From contig NZ_QHKM01000001.1 in assembly GCF_003258365.1 (NCBI RefSeq), positions 930,001-994,000 on the forward strand: a DNA stretch of 64,000 nt, written 5' to 3'. The stretch comes from Hymenobacter edaphi. GTDB lineage: Bacteria; Bacteroidota; Bacteroidia; Cytophagales; Hymenobacteraceae. Below the pieces are notes generated by a model. It saw only the letters and a list, made by a program, of their open reading frames with translations. It was not told the DNA's origin and made no database searches. Below, piece by piece: positions 40,659-48,998 of the stretch. The stretch's first letter is position 1; each line of letters starts with the position of its first letter. The position numbers were made by a program, and so were the translations under genes.

Positions 40659-42366
40659 CCGCGGGCCGCGTAGCGCCGCGGCGCTGGCGCAGGAAAACGA
40701 GGCGCTGCGCCACCGGCTGCAGGAAGCCGAAGACCTCATCACGGCCATTCGCACCGGCACCATCGATGCGCTGGCCGTGCAGGCGCCCGAAGGCCCGCGC
40801 ATCTTCACCCTCGAAGGCGCCGACCAGAGCTACCGCAACCTCATCGAGCAGATGAGCGAGGGCGCGCTGCTGCTCAGCCAGAACGGCACCGTGCTCTACT
40901 GCAACGCCTGCCTGGCCGGCATGGTGAAGGCCCCGCTGCAGAGCATGATGGGCGTTTCGTTCCACGACTTTGTGCCCCTCGATTACCAGGAATACTGGCT
41001 GGAGCTGCTGAGCACGGCCTGGACGGGCAAAAGCAAGGGCGAAATGCCGTTGCAAGCCACCGACGGGCACCAGCACCCCGTGGCCCTGGCCCTGAACGTG
41101 CTGGTGTTCAACCAGACGCAGGTGCTGGCCGTCATCGTGACGGATGTATCGGAGCAGCGCGAAATCAGCGCCATTCGGGCGCGGGTATCCGAGCAGAACA
41201 CCCTGCTGGAACGCCAGCAGGAGACGCTGCGCACCCAGGCCCAGGCCCAGCGCGCCGCCGAGCAGACCGCCGCCGAAACCAGCCGCATCCTGGAGGGCAT
41301 GCCGCACATTGCCTGGACGGCCAGCCCCGCCGGCCTCAACACCTACCTCAACCGCCGCTGGTTTGAGTACACCGGCCACCACGCGCAGGCCGACCCCGCG
41401 CACAGCTTCAGCGCCCTCATCCACCCCGACGACCTGCCGGGTGCGGCGCAGCGCTGGCGCGAAGCCATTGCAAGCGGCGAAGCGCTGGAAATCGAGTGCC
41501 GCATCCGCAGCGCCACCGGCGAGTTTCGCTGGATGCTGGGCCGGGCCCTGCCCTCGCGCAACGAGCAGGGCGAGATTATCCAGTGGATCGGGGCCTATAC
41601 CGACATCCACGAGCACAAAGTCACCCAGGCCCGCGTGGCCGAAGCCCAGGAGCAGCTCCGCGCCAGCAACCAGCAGCTGCTGCGCATCAACCGCGACCTG
41701 GACAACTTCATCTACACCGCCTCCCACGACCTCAAAGCCCCCATCAACAACATCGAGGGCCTGCTCTCGGCGCTGCTCTCCGAACTGCCCGCCGAGCTGG
41801 TGAAGGGGGCCGCCATTCAGCCGCTGGTGGGCATGATGCAGGGGTCGGTGGACCGCTTCAAGCGCACCATCGAGCACCTGACCGAGGTGACGCGCCTGCA
41901 GAAGGAGCACGAGCAGCCCCAGGGCCTGATCGAGCTGGAGCCGGTGGTGCGCGCCGTGATGCTGGACCTGGCGCCGTTGCTGGAGTCTTCGGGGGCGCAG
42001 CTGGACGTGGAGGTGCAGCACTGCGCGCCGGTGTCGTTTTCGGAGAAAAACCTGCGCTCCGTCGTGTACAACCTGCTCAGCAACGCCCTCAAGTACCGCC
42101 ACCCCGCCCGCCCGCTCCGGGTGCGCGTGCGCTGCCACGCCACCGCCGAGTACCAGGTGCTGACCGTGCAGGACAACGGCCTGGGCTTGCAGGTGGCCGG
42201 CAACGCCAAGCTGTTTGCCATGTTTCAGCGCTTTCACGACCACGTCGAGGGCTCGGGCATCGGCCTCTACATGGTCAAGCGCATCATGGAAAACGCCGGC
42301 GGCCGGGTCGAGGTCGAAAGCACGGTCGGTACTGGGGCAACGTTTTCCGTGTACTTCCGCCGCTGA
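40651..42366 (+). CDS. PAS-domain sensor histidine kinase of the kai operon
   Basis: A 571-residue soluble kinase with no membrane segment. Order: N-terminal coiled coil (about 10-45), PAS 1 (60-170), coiled coil (175-210), PAS 2 plus PAC (208-325), HisKA with the phospho-acceptor in YTASHDLKAP (His359), and HATPase_c with LLSNALKYRH (N box), DNGLGL (G1) and GSGIGLYMVKRIMENAGG (G2). It is likely a cytoplasmic sensor. It overlaps the second kaiB by 8 bases, so they are translationally coupled. In cyanobacteria SasA, a KaiB-like-domain kinase, reads KaiC state; here the KaiB-like domain is a separate protein, and this kinase may play that output role. Confidence 0.92.
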   Translation: MTDRGPRSAAALAQENEALRHRLQEAEDLITAIRTGTIDALAVQAPEGPRIFTLEGADQSYRNLIEQMSEGALLLSQNGTVLYCNACLAGMVKAPLQSMMGVSFHDFVPLDYQEYWLELLSTAWTGKSKGEMPLQATDGHQHPVALALNVLVFNQTQVLAVIVTDVSEQREISAIRARVSEQNTLLERQQETLRTQAQAQRAAEQTAAETSRILEGMPHIAWTASPAGLNTYLNRRWFEYTGHHAQADPAHSFSALIHPDDLPGAAQRWREAIASGEALEIECRIRSATGEFRWMLGRALPSRNEQGEIIQWIGAYTDIHEHKVTQARVAEAQEQLRASNQQLLRINRDLDNFIYTASHDLKAPINNIEGLLSALLSELPAELVKGAAIQPLVGMMQGSVDRFKRTIEHLTEVTRLQKEHEQPQGLIELEPVVRAVMLDLAPLLESSGAQLDVEVQHCAPVSFSEKNLRSVVYNLLSNALKYRHPARPLRVRVRCHATAEYQVLTVQDNGLGLQVAGNAKLFAMFQRFHDHVEGSGIGLYMVKRIMENAGGRVEVESTVGTGATFSVYFRR

Positions 42367-42429
42367 ATTCCGTAAGCGTCCCTGCGCGGGTGCCCGACAC
42401 CCGCGGCCCACGCCCATTTTGCCGCTGCA

Positions 42430-42852
42430 ATGCCTCTTCCCCCCTGTATTCTGCTTGTCGACGACGACCAAACCACAAATTACCTTAACCGGCTGCTGCT
42501 GAAGCGCCTGGCCGTGGCCGATGAGTTGTTGACGGCCCAAAACGGGTTGGAGGCTCTGCAGATGCTGCAGGCGCACCACCAGCGCCCGGAGCTGAACGAG
42601 CCGGTGTTGGTGTTTCTGGACGTGAAAATGCCCGTGATGGACGGGTTTGAGTTTTTGCAGGCCTACGAGCAGCTGCCCGCGGCGCACAAAGCCGAAACCG
42701 TCATTGTGATGCTGACTACCTCCCTGCACCCGCAGGACGTGGAGCGCATGCAGCAGCTCAAGATTGCCGGGTTCCTGAACAAGCCCCTGACCAAGGAAAA
42801 AGTCGACGGCGTGCTGCTGCAGCATTTTCAGCACGAGATGCCGGTCGAATAG
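42430..42852 (+). CDS. Single-domain response regulator (Rcp1-like)
   Basis: A 140-residue receiver domain without an output domain. The acidic pocket is DDD at 11-13, the phospho-acceptor is Asp64 in FLDVKMPVMDG, the switch Thr is in MLTTS, and the Lys in FLNKPLT. The N-terminal LLVDDDQTTNYLNRLLLKRL and spacing match the short receivers that pair with PAS kinases in Bacteroidota. It is 63 bases downstream of the kinase gene and the last gene of the operon; it is likely the kinase's partner. It carries no DNA-binding domain, so output must go through protein contact. Confidence 0.92.
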   Translation: MPLPPCILLVDDDQTTNYLNRLLLKRLAVADELLTAQNGLEALQMLQAHHQRPELNEPVLVFLDVKMPVMDGFEFLQAYEQLPAAHKAETVIVMLTTSLHPQDVERMQQLKIAGFLNKPLTKEKVDGVLLQHFQHEMPVE

Positions 42853-42868
42853 CCCCGCCTGCTTTGCT

Positions 42869-42920
42869 GGCCGCCCGCCGGCGCACTACCCCGAGGAGTG
42901 CGCCGGCGGGCGGCCGCGTT
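42869..42920 (+). terminator. Very strong hairpin closing the kai operon
   Basis: Perfect 19-bp stem (42869-42887 with 42897-42915) and a 9-base loop, starting 17 bases after the response-regulator stop. The T run is weak (GTTTAAG). Confidence 0.65.
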
Positions 42921-43344
42921 TAAGAGCAGTCGGTAGGGCCGGGCCGCTGGCCGGGCGAGGCAGCGCGTCGCGTCGTCCACCGGGCTGCGGGCGGCAAATA
43001 AAGCTTGCTAATAGTATTAGTTTTTCCGGGAAGCTGTTTTTGCGCTTTTGCAGCGTGATTTGGTTGTGAGGTTCGGTAATGACTAATTTTTTTAGGAACT
43101 TTATGTGCGCCACCGGGCTTTCGGGGTGTTGTGCTCTGCCCGGCAAACGGTACTTTTGAAGGCCATTGGCGCGGCCTGATCAGTACCGAGGCTGAGCGGG
43201 CGTTGCTGCATTTTCCTGGCTTTTACGTTTCTCTGATGAGTTAACCCCTACGTTTGCGGCCTGCGCACTAATCCCGCGGCAGGCGTGTTTAAAGGAGCCT
43301 TTGGCGGTTCGGCGCCGCCAAGGAGAGGTACAAGAACAATAACC
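42921..43344. other. AT-rich leader region upstream of parC
   Basis: About 420 bases without a gene. An AT-rich stretch (43000-43110) with several T runs precedes the predicted parC promoter at 43129-43158, so the transcript would have a leader of about 180 bases to the GTG at 43345. I see no riboswitch that I recognise. Confidence 0.4.
43129..43158 (+). promoter_or_regulatory. Bacteroidota-type promoter for parC
   Basis: TTG (43129-43131), 19 bases, TACTTTTG (43151-43158): an exact TAnnTTTG box with the preferred spacing. Predicted start near 43165. Confidence 0.5.
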
Positions 43345-46329
43345 GTGGCCCAAGCCACCCCGCGCGTGTCAAACGACAACCACACCCCCTACGAGCAGAA
43401 CCTGAACGGCCAAGACCCCGAGTTGTTCGGCGTCGGGGATACCATCGATTTTGGGGCCGCACCCGCCGCGGCCGATAATGACGAAGCCGCCGCCCCGGAA
43501 GCTGCCCTCGGCCCCGATGGCGAGTTGCTGGCCGAAGCCGACGAGCTGAGCCCCGACGAGGCCGACGCCTCCGACGAGTCGGCCGATGAGCTGGCCCTGG
43601 TCGTGCCGGCCGAGGAAGGCGACTTCCGGCCCGGCGAAACCATCCACGACATCAGCAGCATCGGCGGCATGTACCAGAACTGGTTTCTGGAATACGCCTC
43701 CTACGTGATTCTGGAGCGCGCCGTGCCTGCTATCGAGGATGGCCTCAAGCCCGTGCAGCGCCGCATCCTGCACGCGATGAAGGAAATGGACGACGGCCGC
43801 TTCAACAAGGTGGCCAACGTCATCGGGCAGACCATGCAGTACCACCCGCACGGTGACGCCAGCATCGGCGACGCCATCGTGAACCTGGGTCAGAAGGACC
43901 TGCTGATCGAAACCCAGGGCAACTGGGGCGACGTGCGCACCGGCGACGGCGCTGCCGCGCCCCGCTACATCGAAGCCCGCCTCTCAAAGTTTGCCCTCGA
44001 CGTGGTGTTCAACCCCGACACCACCGAGTGGCAGGCCAGCTACGACGGCCGCAAGCGGGAGCCGGTGACCTTGCCGGTGAAGTTTCCGCTGCTGCTCGCG
44101 CAGGGCATCGAAGGCATTGCCGTAGGCCTCTCGACCAAGATCATGCCCCACAACTTCCGCGAGTTGTGCAAGGCCTCGATTGACGTGCTCAAGGGCCGCG
44201 ACATCATCCTGTACCCGGACTTCCCGACCGGCGGCCTCTGCGACATTTCCAACTACAACGGGGGGCTGCGGGGCGGCAAGCTGCGCCTGCGCGCCACCAT
44301 CGAGAAGGTCGACAAAACCATGCTCATCATCCGCGACGTGCCCTACGGGACCACGACCACCGGCGTGATGGAAAGCATCGTGAAGGCCTCGGAAGCCAAC
44401 AAAATCAAGATCAAGAAGGTGGTGGACAACACCGCCGCCGTGGTCGAAATCCAGGTGCACCTGCCCGCGGGCGTGTCGCCGGACTTGACCATGGACGCGC
44501 TGTACGCCTTCACCGACTGCGAAATCAGCATCTCGCCCAACACCTGCGTCATCATCGACGAGAAGCCGCGCTTCGTGGCGGTGGAGGACATGCTGCGGCT
44601 GAGCACCAGCAAGACGCTGCGCCTGCTGGAGCGCGAGCTGGAAATCCGGCAGGACGAGCTGCAGGAGCGGTGGCATTCGGCCTCGCTGGAGAAAATCTTC
44701 ATCGAAAACCGCATCTACCGCAAGATCGAAGAGTGCGAAACCTGGGAGCAGATTCTGGAAACCATCGACGCCGGGCTGAAAAAGTACGTGCGCATCGACG
44801 GGGAGCGGGAAAAGGCCAATGACACGCGCATCGTGCTGCGCCGCGCCATTACGGAGGAGGATCTGACCCGCCTGACCGAAATCCGCATCAAGCGCATTTC
44901 CAAGTACGACGGCTTCAAAGCCGACGAGTACATTCAGAAGCTGGAAGCCGAGCTGGCCGAAGTGGCCGACAACCTCGCCAACCTCACGCGCTACGCCATC
45001 CGCTACTTCGAGGGCCTGCTCAAGAAATACGGCGACGCGAAGGAGCGCAAAACCGAGCTGCGCACCTTCGACGTGGTGACGGCCCAGAAAGTGGCCGTGG
45101 CCAACCAGAAGCTGTACGTGAACCGGCAGGACGGCTTCGTGGGCCACGGGCTGAAGAAGGACGAGTTCGTGTGCGACTGCTCCGATTTGGACGACATCAT
45201 TGCCATCCGCCGCGACGGCTCGTTCGTGGTGACCCGCATTGCGGAGAAGACCTTCGTGGGCAAGGACCTGCTGCACGTGGGCGTCTACAACAAGAACGAC
45301 GACCGGCTGGTGTACAACATGATCTACGTGGACGGCCCCTCGCAGGTCAGCTACGCCAAGCGTTTCCTGGTGACGGGCATCACCCGCGACAAATCCTACG
45401 ATCTGACGAAGGGCGGGAAGAACTCCAAGGTGCTCTACATGACGGCCAATCCCAATTCGGAGTCGGAAATTGTGTCGGTGCAGCTCTCCGACAAGGCGCC
45501 GGCCCGGGTGAAGCAGTTCGACTTCGACTTTGCCGAGCTGGCCATCAAGGGCAAGGGCTCGATGGGCAACATCGTGACCAAGCAGCCGGTGAAGAAGATT
45601 ACCCAGAAGTCGAAGGGCGACTCCACGCTCGGCGGTCGGGAGGTGTTCTTCGACGAAGTGGTGGGCCGCCTCAACACCGGCGGGCACGGCCGCTTCCTGG
45701 GCACCTTCGATACCGACGACGCGGTGCTGGCCATCTACAAGGACGGCAGCTACGAGCTGACCGCGCCCGACCCGGCCATTCACTTCGTGATGCGCGACCT
45801 GGTGCTGCTGCGCAAGTTCGAGCCCGACACGGTTATCAACGCGGTGTACCTGGAAGGCGAAACCAAGACGCATTTCGTCAAGCGGTTCCGCATCGAGACG
45901 AGCACCTTGGCCAAGAAATTCCTCTTTATTCCCGAAACCAAGGGCACGCATCTGCTGGTGGCTACCTGCGGCGTGGCGCCCGAAATCGAGGTGAAGGTGC
46001 AGAAGGAAAAGAAAGGGGAGAAGCTCGCGGAGCGCCTGCACCTGCACGAGTTCATCGACGTGAAGGGCTGGAAGGCCATGGGCAACAAGCTCAACTACTT
46101 CAAGGTGCTTGGGGTGGAGCTGCTCACCGACGAAGGTCCCGAGCCGGAGCGCAAGGCCCAGGCCAAGCGCAAGGGCCCGGCCATCATTCCGCGCCCCGCG
46201 TCGGCCGCCGCGCCCGAAGACGGCCCGCTGCCCGAGCACGACGGCCCGGTGGAAATTTCGGCCGAGGAAGTGGCGCAGGCCCAGGCCCTGCTGCAGCGCA
46301 AGCCCAAGTCGCAGATGACCCTGTTTTAG
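43345..46329 (+). CDS. parC: DNA topoisomerase IV subunit A, acidic N-terminal extension
   Basis: A protein of about 994 residues, the DNA-cleaving partner of ParE. The conserved part starts at GMYQNWFLEYASYVILERAVPAIEDGLKPVQRRILHAM, the winged-helix domain has APRYIEARLS with catalytic Tyr208, and the rest holds the coiled-coil gate and a beta-pinwheel C-terminal domain. It ends in a basic and Pro/Ala-rich tail (QAKRKGPAIIPRP ... QMTLF). About 105 residues precede the conserved start, rich in Asp and Glu. No ATG is in frame before Met of GMYQ; GTG 43345 (VAQATPRVS) follows AGGAGAGG, and GTG 43285 is the alternative. Confidence 0.9.
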   Translation: MAQATPRVSNDNHTPYEQNLNGQDPELFGVGDTIDFGAAPAAADNDEAAAPEAALGPDGELLAEADELSPDEADASDESADELALVVPAEEGDFRPGETIHDISSIGGMYQNWFLEYASYVILERAVPAIEDGLKPVQRRILHAMKEMDDGRFNKVANVIGQTMQYHPHGDASIGDAIVNLGQKDLLIETQGNWGDVRTGDGAAAPRYIEARLSKFALDVVFNPDTTEWQASYDGRKREPVTLPVKFPLLLAQGIEGIAVGLSTKIMPHNFRELCKASIDVLKGRDIILYPDFPTGGLCDISNYNGGLRGGKLRLRATIEKVDKTMLIIRDVPYGTTTTGVMESIVKASEANKIKIKKVVDNTAAVVEIQVHLPAGVSPDLTMDALYAFTDCEISISPNTCVIIDEKPRFVAVEDMLRLSTSKTLRLLERELEIRQDELQERWHSASLEKIFIENRIYRKIEECETWEQILETIDAGLKKYVRIDGEREKANDTRIVLRRAITEEDLTRLTEIRIKRISKYDGFKADEYIQKLEAELAEVADNLANLTRYAIRYFEGLLKKYGDAKERKTELRTFDVVTAQKVAVANQKLYVNRQDGFVGHGLKKDEFVCDCSDLDDIIAIRRDGSFVVTRIAEKTFVGKDLLHVGVYNKNDDRLVYNMIYVDGPSQVSYAKRFLVTGITRDKSYDLTKGGKNSKVLYMTANPNSESEIVSVQLSDKAPARVKQFDFDFAELAIKGKGSMGNIVTKQPVKKITQKSKGDSTLGGREVFFDEVVGRLNTGGHGRFLGTFDTDDAVLAIYKDGSYELTAPDPAIHFVMRDLVLLRKFEPDTVINAVYLEGETKTHFVKRFRIETSTLAKKFLFIPETKGTHLLVATCGVAPEIEVKVQKEKKGEKLAERLHLHEFIDVKGWKAMGNKLNYFKVLGVELLTDEGPEPERKAQAKRKGPAIIPRPASAAAPEDGPLPEHDGPVEISAEEVAQAQALLQRKPKSQMTLF

Positions 46330-46397
46330 AGTAGCTAGTAATAGGTAATCAGGAGGAGTAGGACGGAATGGTCCTTGTCCGACTACCCGCTACTGAA
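46330..46397. repeat. Imperfect hairpin with 7-bp periodic arms after parC stop
   Basis: Starts at the base after the TAG stop. Left arm reads AGTAGCT, AGTAATA, GGTAATC; the right arm on the other strand AGTAGCG, GGTAGTC, GGACAAG. It is a different sequence from the 8-bp family at 27312 and 31696 but has the same position relative to a stop codon. Confidence 0.45.
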
Positions 46398-46472
46398 TTA
46401 AACTGCGGCCCGGTTTTGTTGTCTAGCCAAACGGCGGACAGCAAGGCCGGGCCGCCCTGCGTTTGCAGCCTT

Positions 46473-46500
46473 TTGGCCGCGAAACCGTATCTTACCCTTG
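46473..46500 (+). promoter_or_regulatory. Candidate promoter
   Basis: TTG (46473-46475), 17 bases, TACCCTTG (46493-46500), one mismatch from TAnnTTTG. It lies 35 bases upstream of the ATG at 46535. Confidence 0.35.
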
Positions 46501-46534
46501 CCGAATCACCCGCCGGCGCTCCTGTTTGACCGTT

Positions 46535-47356
46535 ATGCTTTCCGCCCGCCTGCGTTTGTTAGTGCCGCGCCGCCTCCTGCTGGGCCTGGCGTGCTGCTGC
46601 CTGCCGAGCCTGGCCGCGCGCGCCGACGACCCCAAGGATGCGCCCAACTCGGTGGACGTGGCGGCGCTGCTGCGCGAGGCCCGCGCCCTGCAGCTGCAGT
46701 ACCGCGAATCGGCTGCGTTGGCCCGTTACGAGCAGGTGCTGGGCGCCTTCCCGCGCAACTACGAAGCGCTGTGGCAGGCCGCCGTGCTCAGCGTCAACAT
46801 CGGCACGCGCTACACCGACGAAAGCCGCCGCGGGGCCTATTACACCTCTGCCCGGCAGTTTGCCGACCGCGCTTACGCCGTCAATCCCAAGGGCGGGGAG
46901 GCCAACTACGCCGTGGCCCTGACGCTGGCCCAGCAGGCCACCATTCGCAGTGCCCGCGACCGGCTTAGCCTCTACAAGAGCATGAAACCATACGTGCAGC
47001 GGGCCGTGGAATACAGCCCCGCTATGCCCGAAGCCTGGCAGGTGCTGGGCCGCTGGCACTACCGCGTAGCGCACCTGAACCTGGTGGAACGCGCCTACTG
47101 CCGGCTGTTTCTGGGCGGCCCGCCCACCGGCGCCTCCAACACCAAAGCCATGGAAGCCCTGCGCAAGGCCCACGCCCTGGACCCCTGCCGCATTCAGTAC
47201 TGCTACGATCTGGCCCGGGTCTACCAGAACCAGCGTCTGCAGCAGTCGGCCCGCGAGGTGCTGCAGGAGGCCGCTGAAGTGCAGCCTATGACCGGTGAAG
47301 AGCTGGAAATCAGCCGCCGCTGCCGCAAGATGCTGGAGCAGCTCGGTGGCGGCTGA
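46535..47356 (+). CDS. Exported TPR-like protein
   Basis: A 273-residue protein with a signal peptide (about residues 1-30, ending AARA) and an all-helical mature region of TPR-type helices. Blocks include AALLREARALQLQYRESAALARYEQVLGAFPRNYEALW, ARQFADRAYAVNPKGGEANYAVAL and AMEALRKAHALDPCRIQYCYDLARVYQNQ. The pattern with YAVNPKGGEANYAVALTLAQ resembles the bacterial relatives of the RMD1 family, but a specific role is not known. The ATG at 46535 is chosen over an upstream start because the signal peptide begins there. Confidence 0.78.
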   Translation: MLSARLRLLVPRRLLLGLACCCLPSLAARADDPKDAPNSVDVAALLREARALQLQYRESAALARYEQVLGAFPRNYEALWQAAVLSVNIGTRYTDESRRGAYYTSARQFADRAYAVNPKGGEANYAVALTLAQQATIRSARDRLSLYKSMKPYVQRAVEYSPAMPEAWQVLGRWHYRVAHLNLVERAYCRLFLGGPPTGASNTKAMEALRKAHALDPCRIQYCYDLARVYQNQRLQQSAREVLQEAAEVQPMTGEELEISRRCRKMLEQLGGG

Positions 47357-47501
47357 GGCGCCGGTCTGCTTACCTGCTTTTCCCGCCGGAGGGCCCGCCA
47401 GCCGTCCGGTTTTTATTTGCCGGGCTCCAATCGATTCCCGCAAATTAGGGTTAACTTATTAGCCAGTACGGCCGGCTACTTTCCGGCTGGGCTGCGGCCT
47501 C

Positions 47502-48944
47502 ATGCGCCAATCAATAGGAGCAAAGCTGCGCGTCTGTGTCGGAATGCTGGCCTGTCTGGGACTGAGTGGGCCCGCCGCGGCCCAGTCGGATGCCGAGGTA
47601 GCCGCGCAGCTGCGTCAGCAGCTGCGCGCGCTGCCGGGCGGGCAGGCCGAGGTAGCAGAACAGGTGCAGCGCTTCTACCGCCAGGCAAACTATCAACCAG
47701 TCTGGACAACCGGCACCGGCCCGCGGCCCGCGGCCCGGGCCGGCGCCCGGCTGCTGCGGCAGGCCCCCGACTACGGCTTGCGGCCCGATACGCTGGCCAA
47801 TCAGGCCGTGGCGCGGGCCATCGACTCGCTGGCGCTGCCCGGTGCCGCGCCGGCACAGCTGCTGGGCCGCCGGGTGCGCGCCGAATTGCTGCTGACGGCC
47901 GGGCTGCTGCAGCTTATCAGCCAACTGCGACGGGGCCAACTGCGCCCCGAGAGCCTGCAGCCCACGTCCTGCGCCGCCGATTCGGTTTTCGACCCCGTGT
48001 TCTGGCTGCTTTCGGCCCGGCAGTGCCCCGATTTCAGCCGGCAGGTGCTGGCCGCCCAGCCCCGCAGCCGCAGCTACGTGCGCCTGCTCGGGGCCTGGCA
48101 GCGCCTGCTGCGCACCGACTCGGTGGCGGCGCGGCGGCAGCGGTGGCTGGTAGCCGCCAATCTGCAGCGCCTGCGCTGGGAGCCGGTAGCCGACTCGATT
48201 TACTGCGTGGTCAACATTCCGGCCTACACCCTGCAGGTGGTGCGCCACGCGAAGGTGCTGCGCACGTTTCGGGTGGTAGTAGGGGCGCCCACCACGCCCA
48301 CGCCCGAGCTGCGCAGCCGCATCCGCTTCTTTGAAACCTCGCCGCGCTGGAACGTGCCCCGTAGCATTGCCACCCGCGAAATGCTGCCCCAGCTGCGCCG
48401 CAACCCCGGCTTCCTCGACGCCAACAACTACATCCTCTACGACCAGCGGGGTCGCGTACCTAATCCGCGGCGCATCGACTGGAAAAGTGTATCCGCCGAG
48501 GCGTTTCCCTACGTTATCCGGCAGGCCGCTACCAGCGACAATGCCCTGGGCAACGTGGTGTTCCGCTTTCCCAATCCGCACGACATTTTCCTGCACGACA
48601 CGCCCGCCCGCCGCGTGTTCAACCTCCCGAAGCGCGCCCTCAGCCACGGCTGCATCCGGCTGCAGAACCCGCTGCAGCTGGCCGTCTTCCTGCTGCGCCA
48701 CGATCAGGCCGCCCAGCCCGAGCGCGCCCAGCGCAACGTCGAGCGGATGTGGGACAGCGTCTACGGCGGCTACAGCAAGTATTTGCCGCTGCGCTACCCC
48801 ATGCCCATCTACGTGCGCTACCTCACCTGCCACGCCGACGAGGGCCCCACGCTGCGCCTGCTGCCCGACATCTACGGCCGCGATAGGGCGCTGATGGCGG
48901 CCCTGCGCGGCGACGCGGCCCCGGCCGACGTGGCTGGGGAGTAG
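47502..48944 (+). CDS. L,D-transpeptidase, YcbB/LdtD-like
   Basis: A 480-residue exported enzyme. Signal peptide about residues 1-27, ending AAAQ. A helical scaffold region follows, including FYRQANYQPVWTTGTGP, typical of YcbB-type proteins. The YkuD domain is in the second half: VVNIPAYTLQVVRHAKVLRTFRVVVGAP, NPHDIFLHDTP, then LSHGCIRLQNP with His382 and Cys384 as catalytic pair. The substrate is peptidoglycan, making 3-3 cross-links. It is the second L,D-transpeptidase-type gene in the window (compare 7458-8234). It is unlike the DUF5675-like tip at 63790-64000, which also has an H...GC pair. Confidence 0.93.
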   Translation: MRQSIGAKLRVCVGMLACLGLSGPAAAQSDAEVAAQLRQQLRALPGGQAEVAEQVQRFYRQANYQPVWTTGTGPRPAARAGARLLRQAPDYGLRPDTLANQAVARAIDSLALPGAAPAQLLGRRVRAELLLTAGLLQLISQLRRGQLRPESLQPTSCAADSVFDPVFWLLSARQCPDFSRQVLAAQPRSRSYVRLLGAWQRLLRTDSVAARRQRWLVAANLQRLRWEPVADSIYCVVNIPAYTLQVVRHAKVLRTFRVVVGAPTTPTPELRSRIRFFETSPRWNVPRSIATREMLPQLRRNPGFLDANNYILYDQRGRVPNPRRIDWKSVSAEAFPYVIRQAATSDNALGNVVFRFPNPHDIFLHDTPARRVFNLPKRALSHGCIRLQNPLQLAVFLLRHDQAAQPERAQRNVERMWDSVYGGYSKYLPLRYPMPIYVRYLTCHADEGPTLRLLPDIYGRDRALMAALRGDAAPADVAGE

Positions 48945-48964
48945 CGGGCTTGGGGCGAGGTGCG

Positions 48965-48972
48965 TACCTTTG
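48965..48972 (+). promoter_or_regulatory. Candidate -7 box TACCTTTG
   Basis: Exact TAnnTTTG match 27 bases upstream of the GTG at 48999. There is no TTG at the right distance, so only half is visible. If used, it rules out the longer reading frame start at 48960. Confidence 0.35.
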
Positions 48973-48998
48973 CCGCCTCTGCCTTACCCCCAAACCCC

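Noticed and set aside
43984-46239. Minus-strand frame of about 750 codons inside parC
   Set aside because: Shadow of parC; no recognisable domain.
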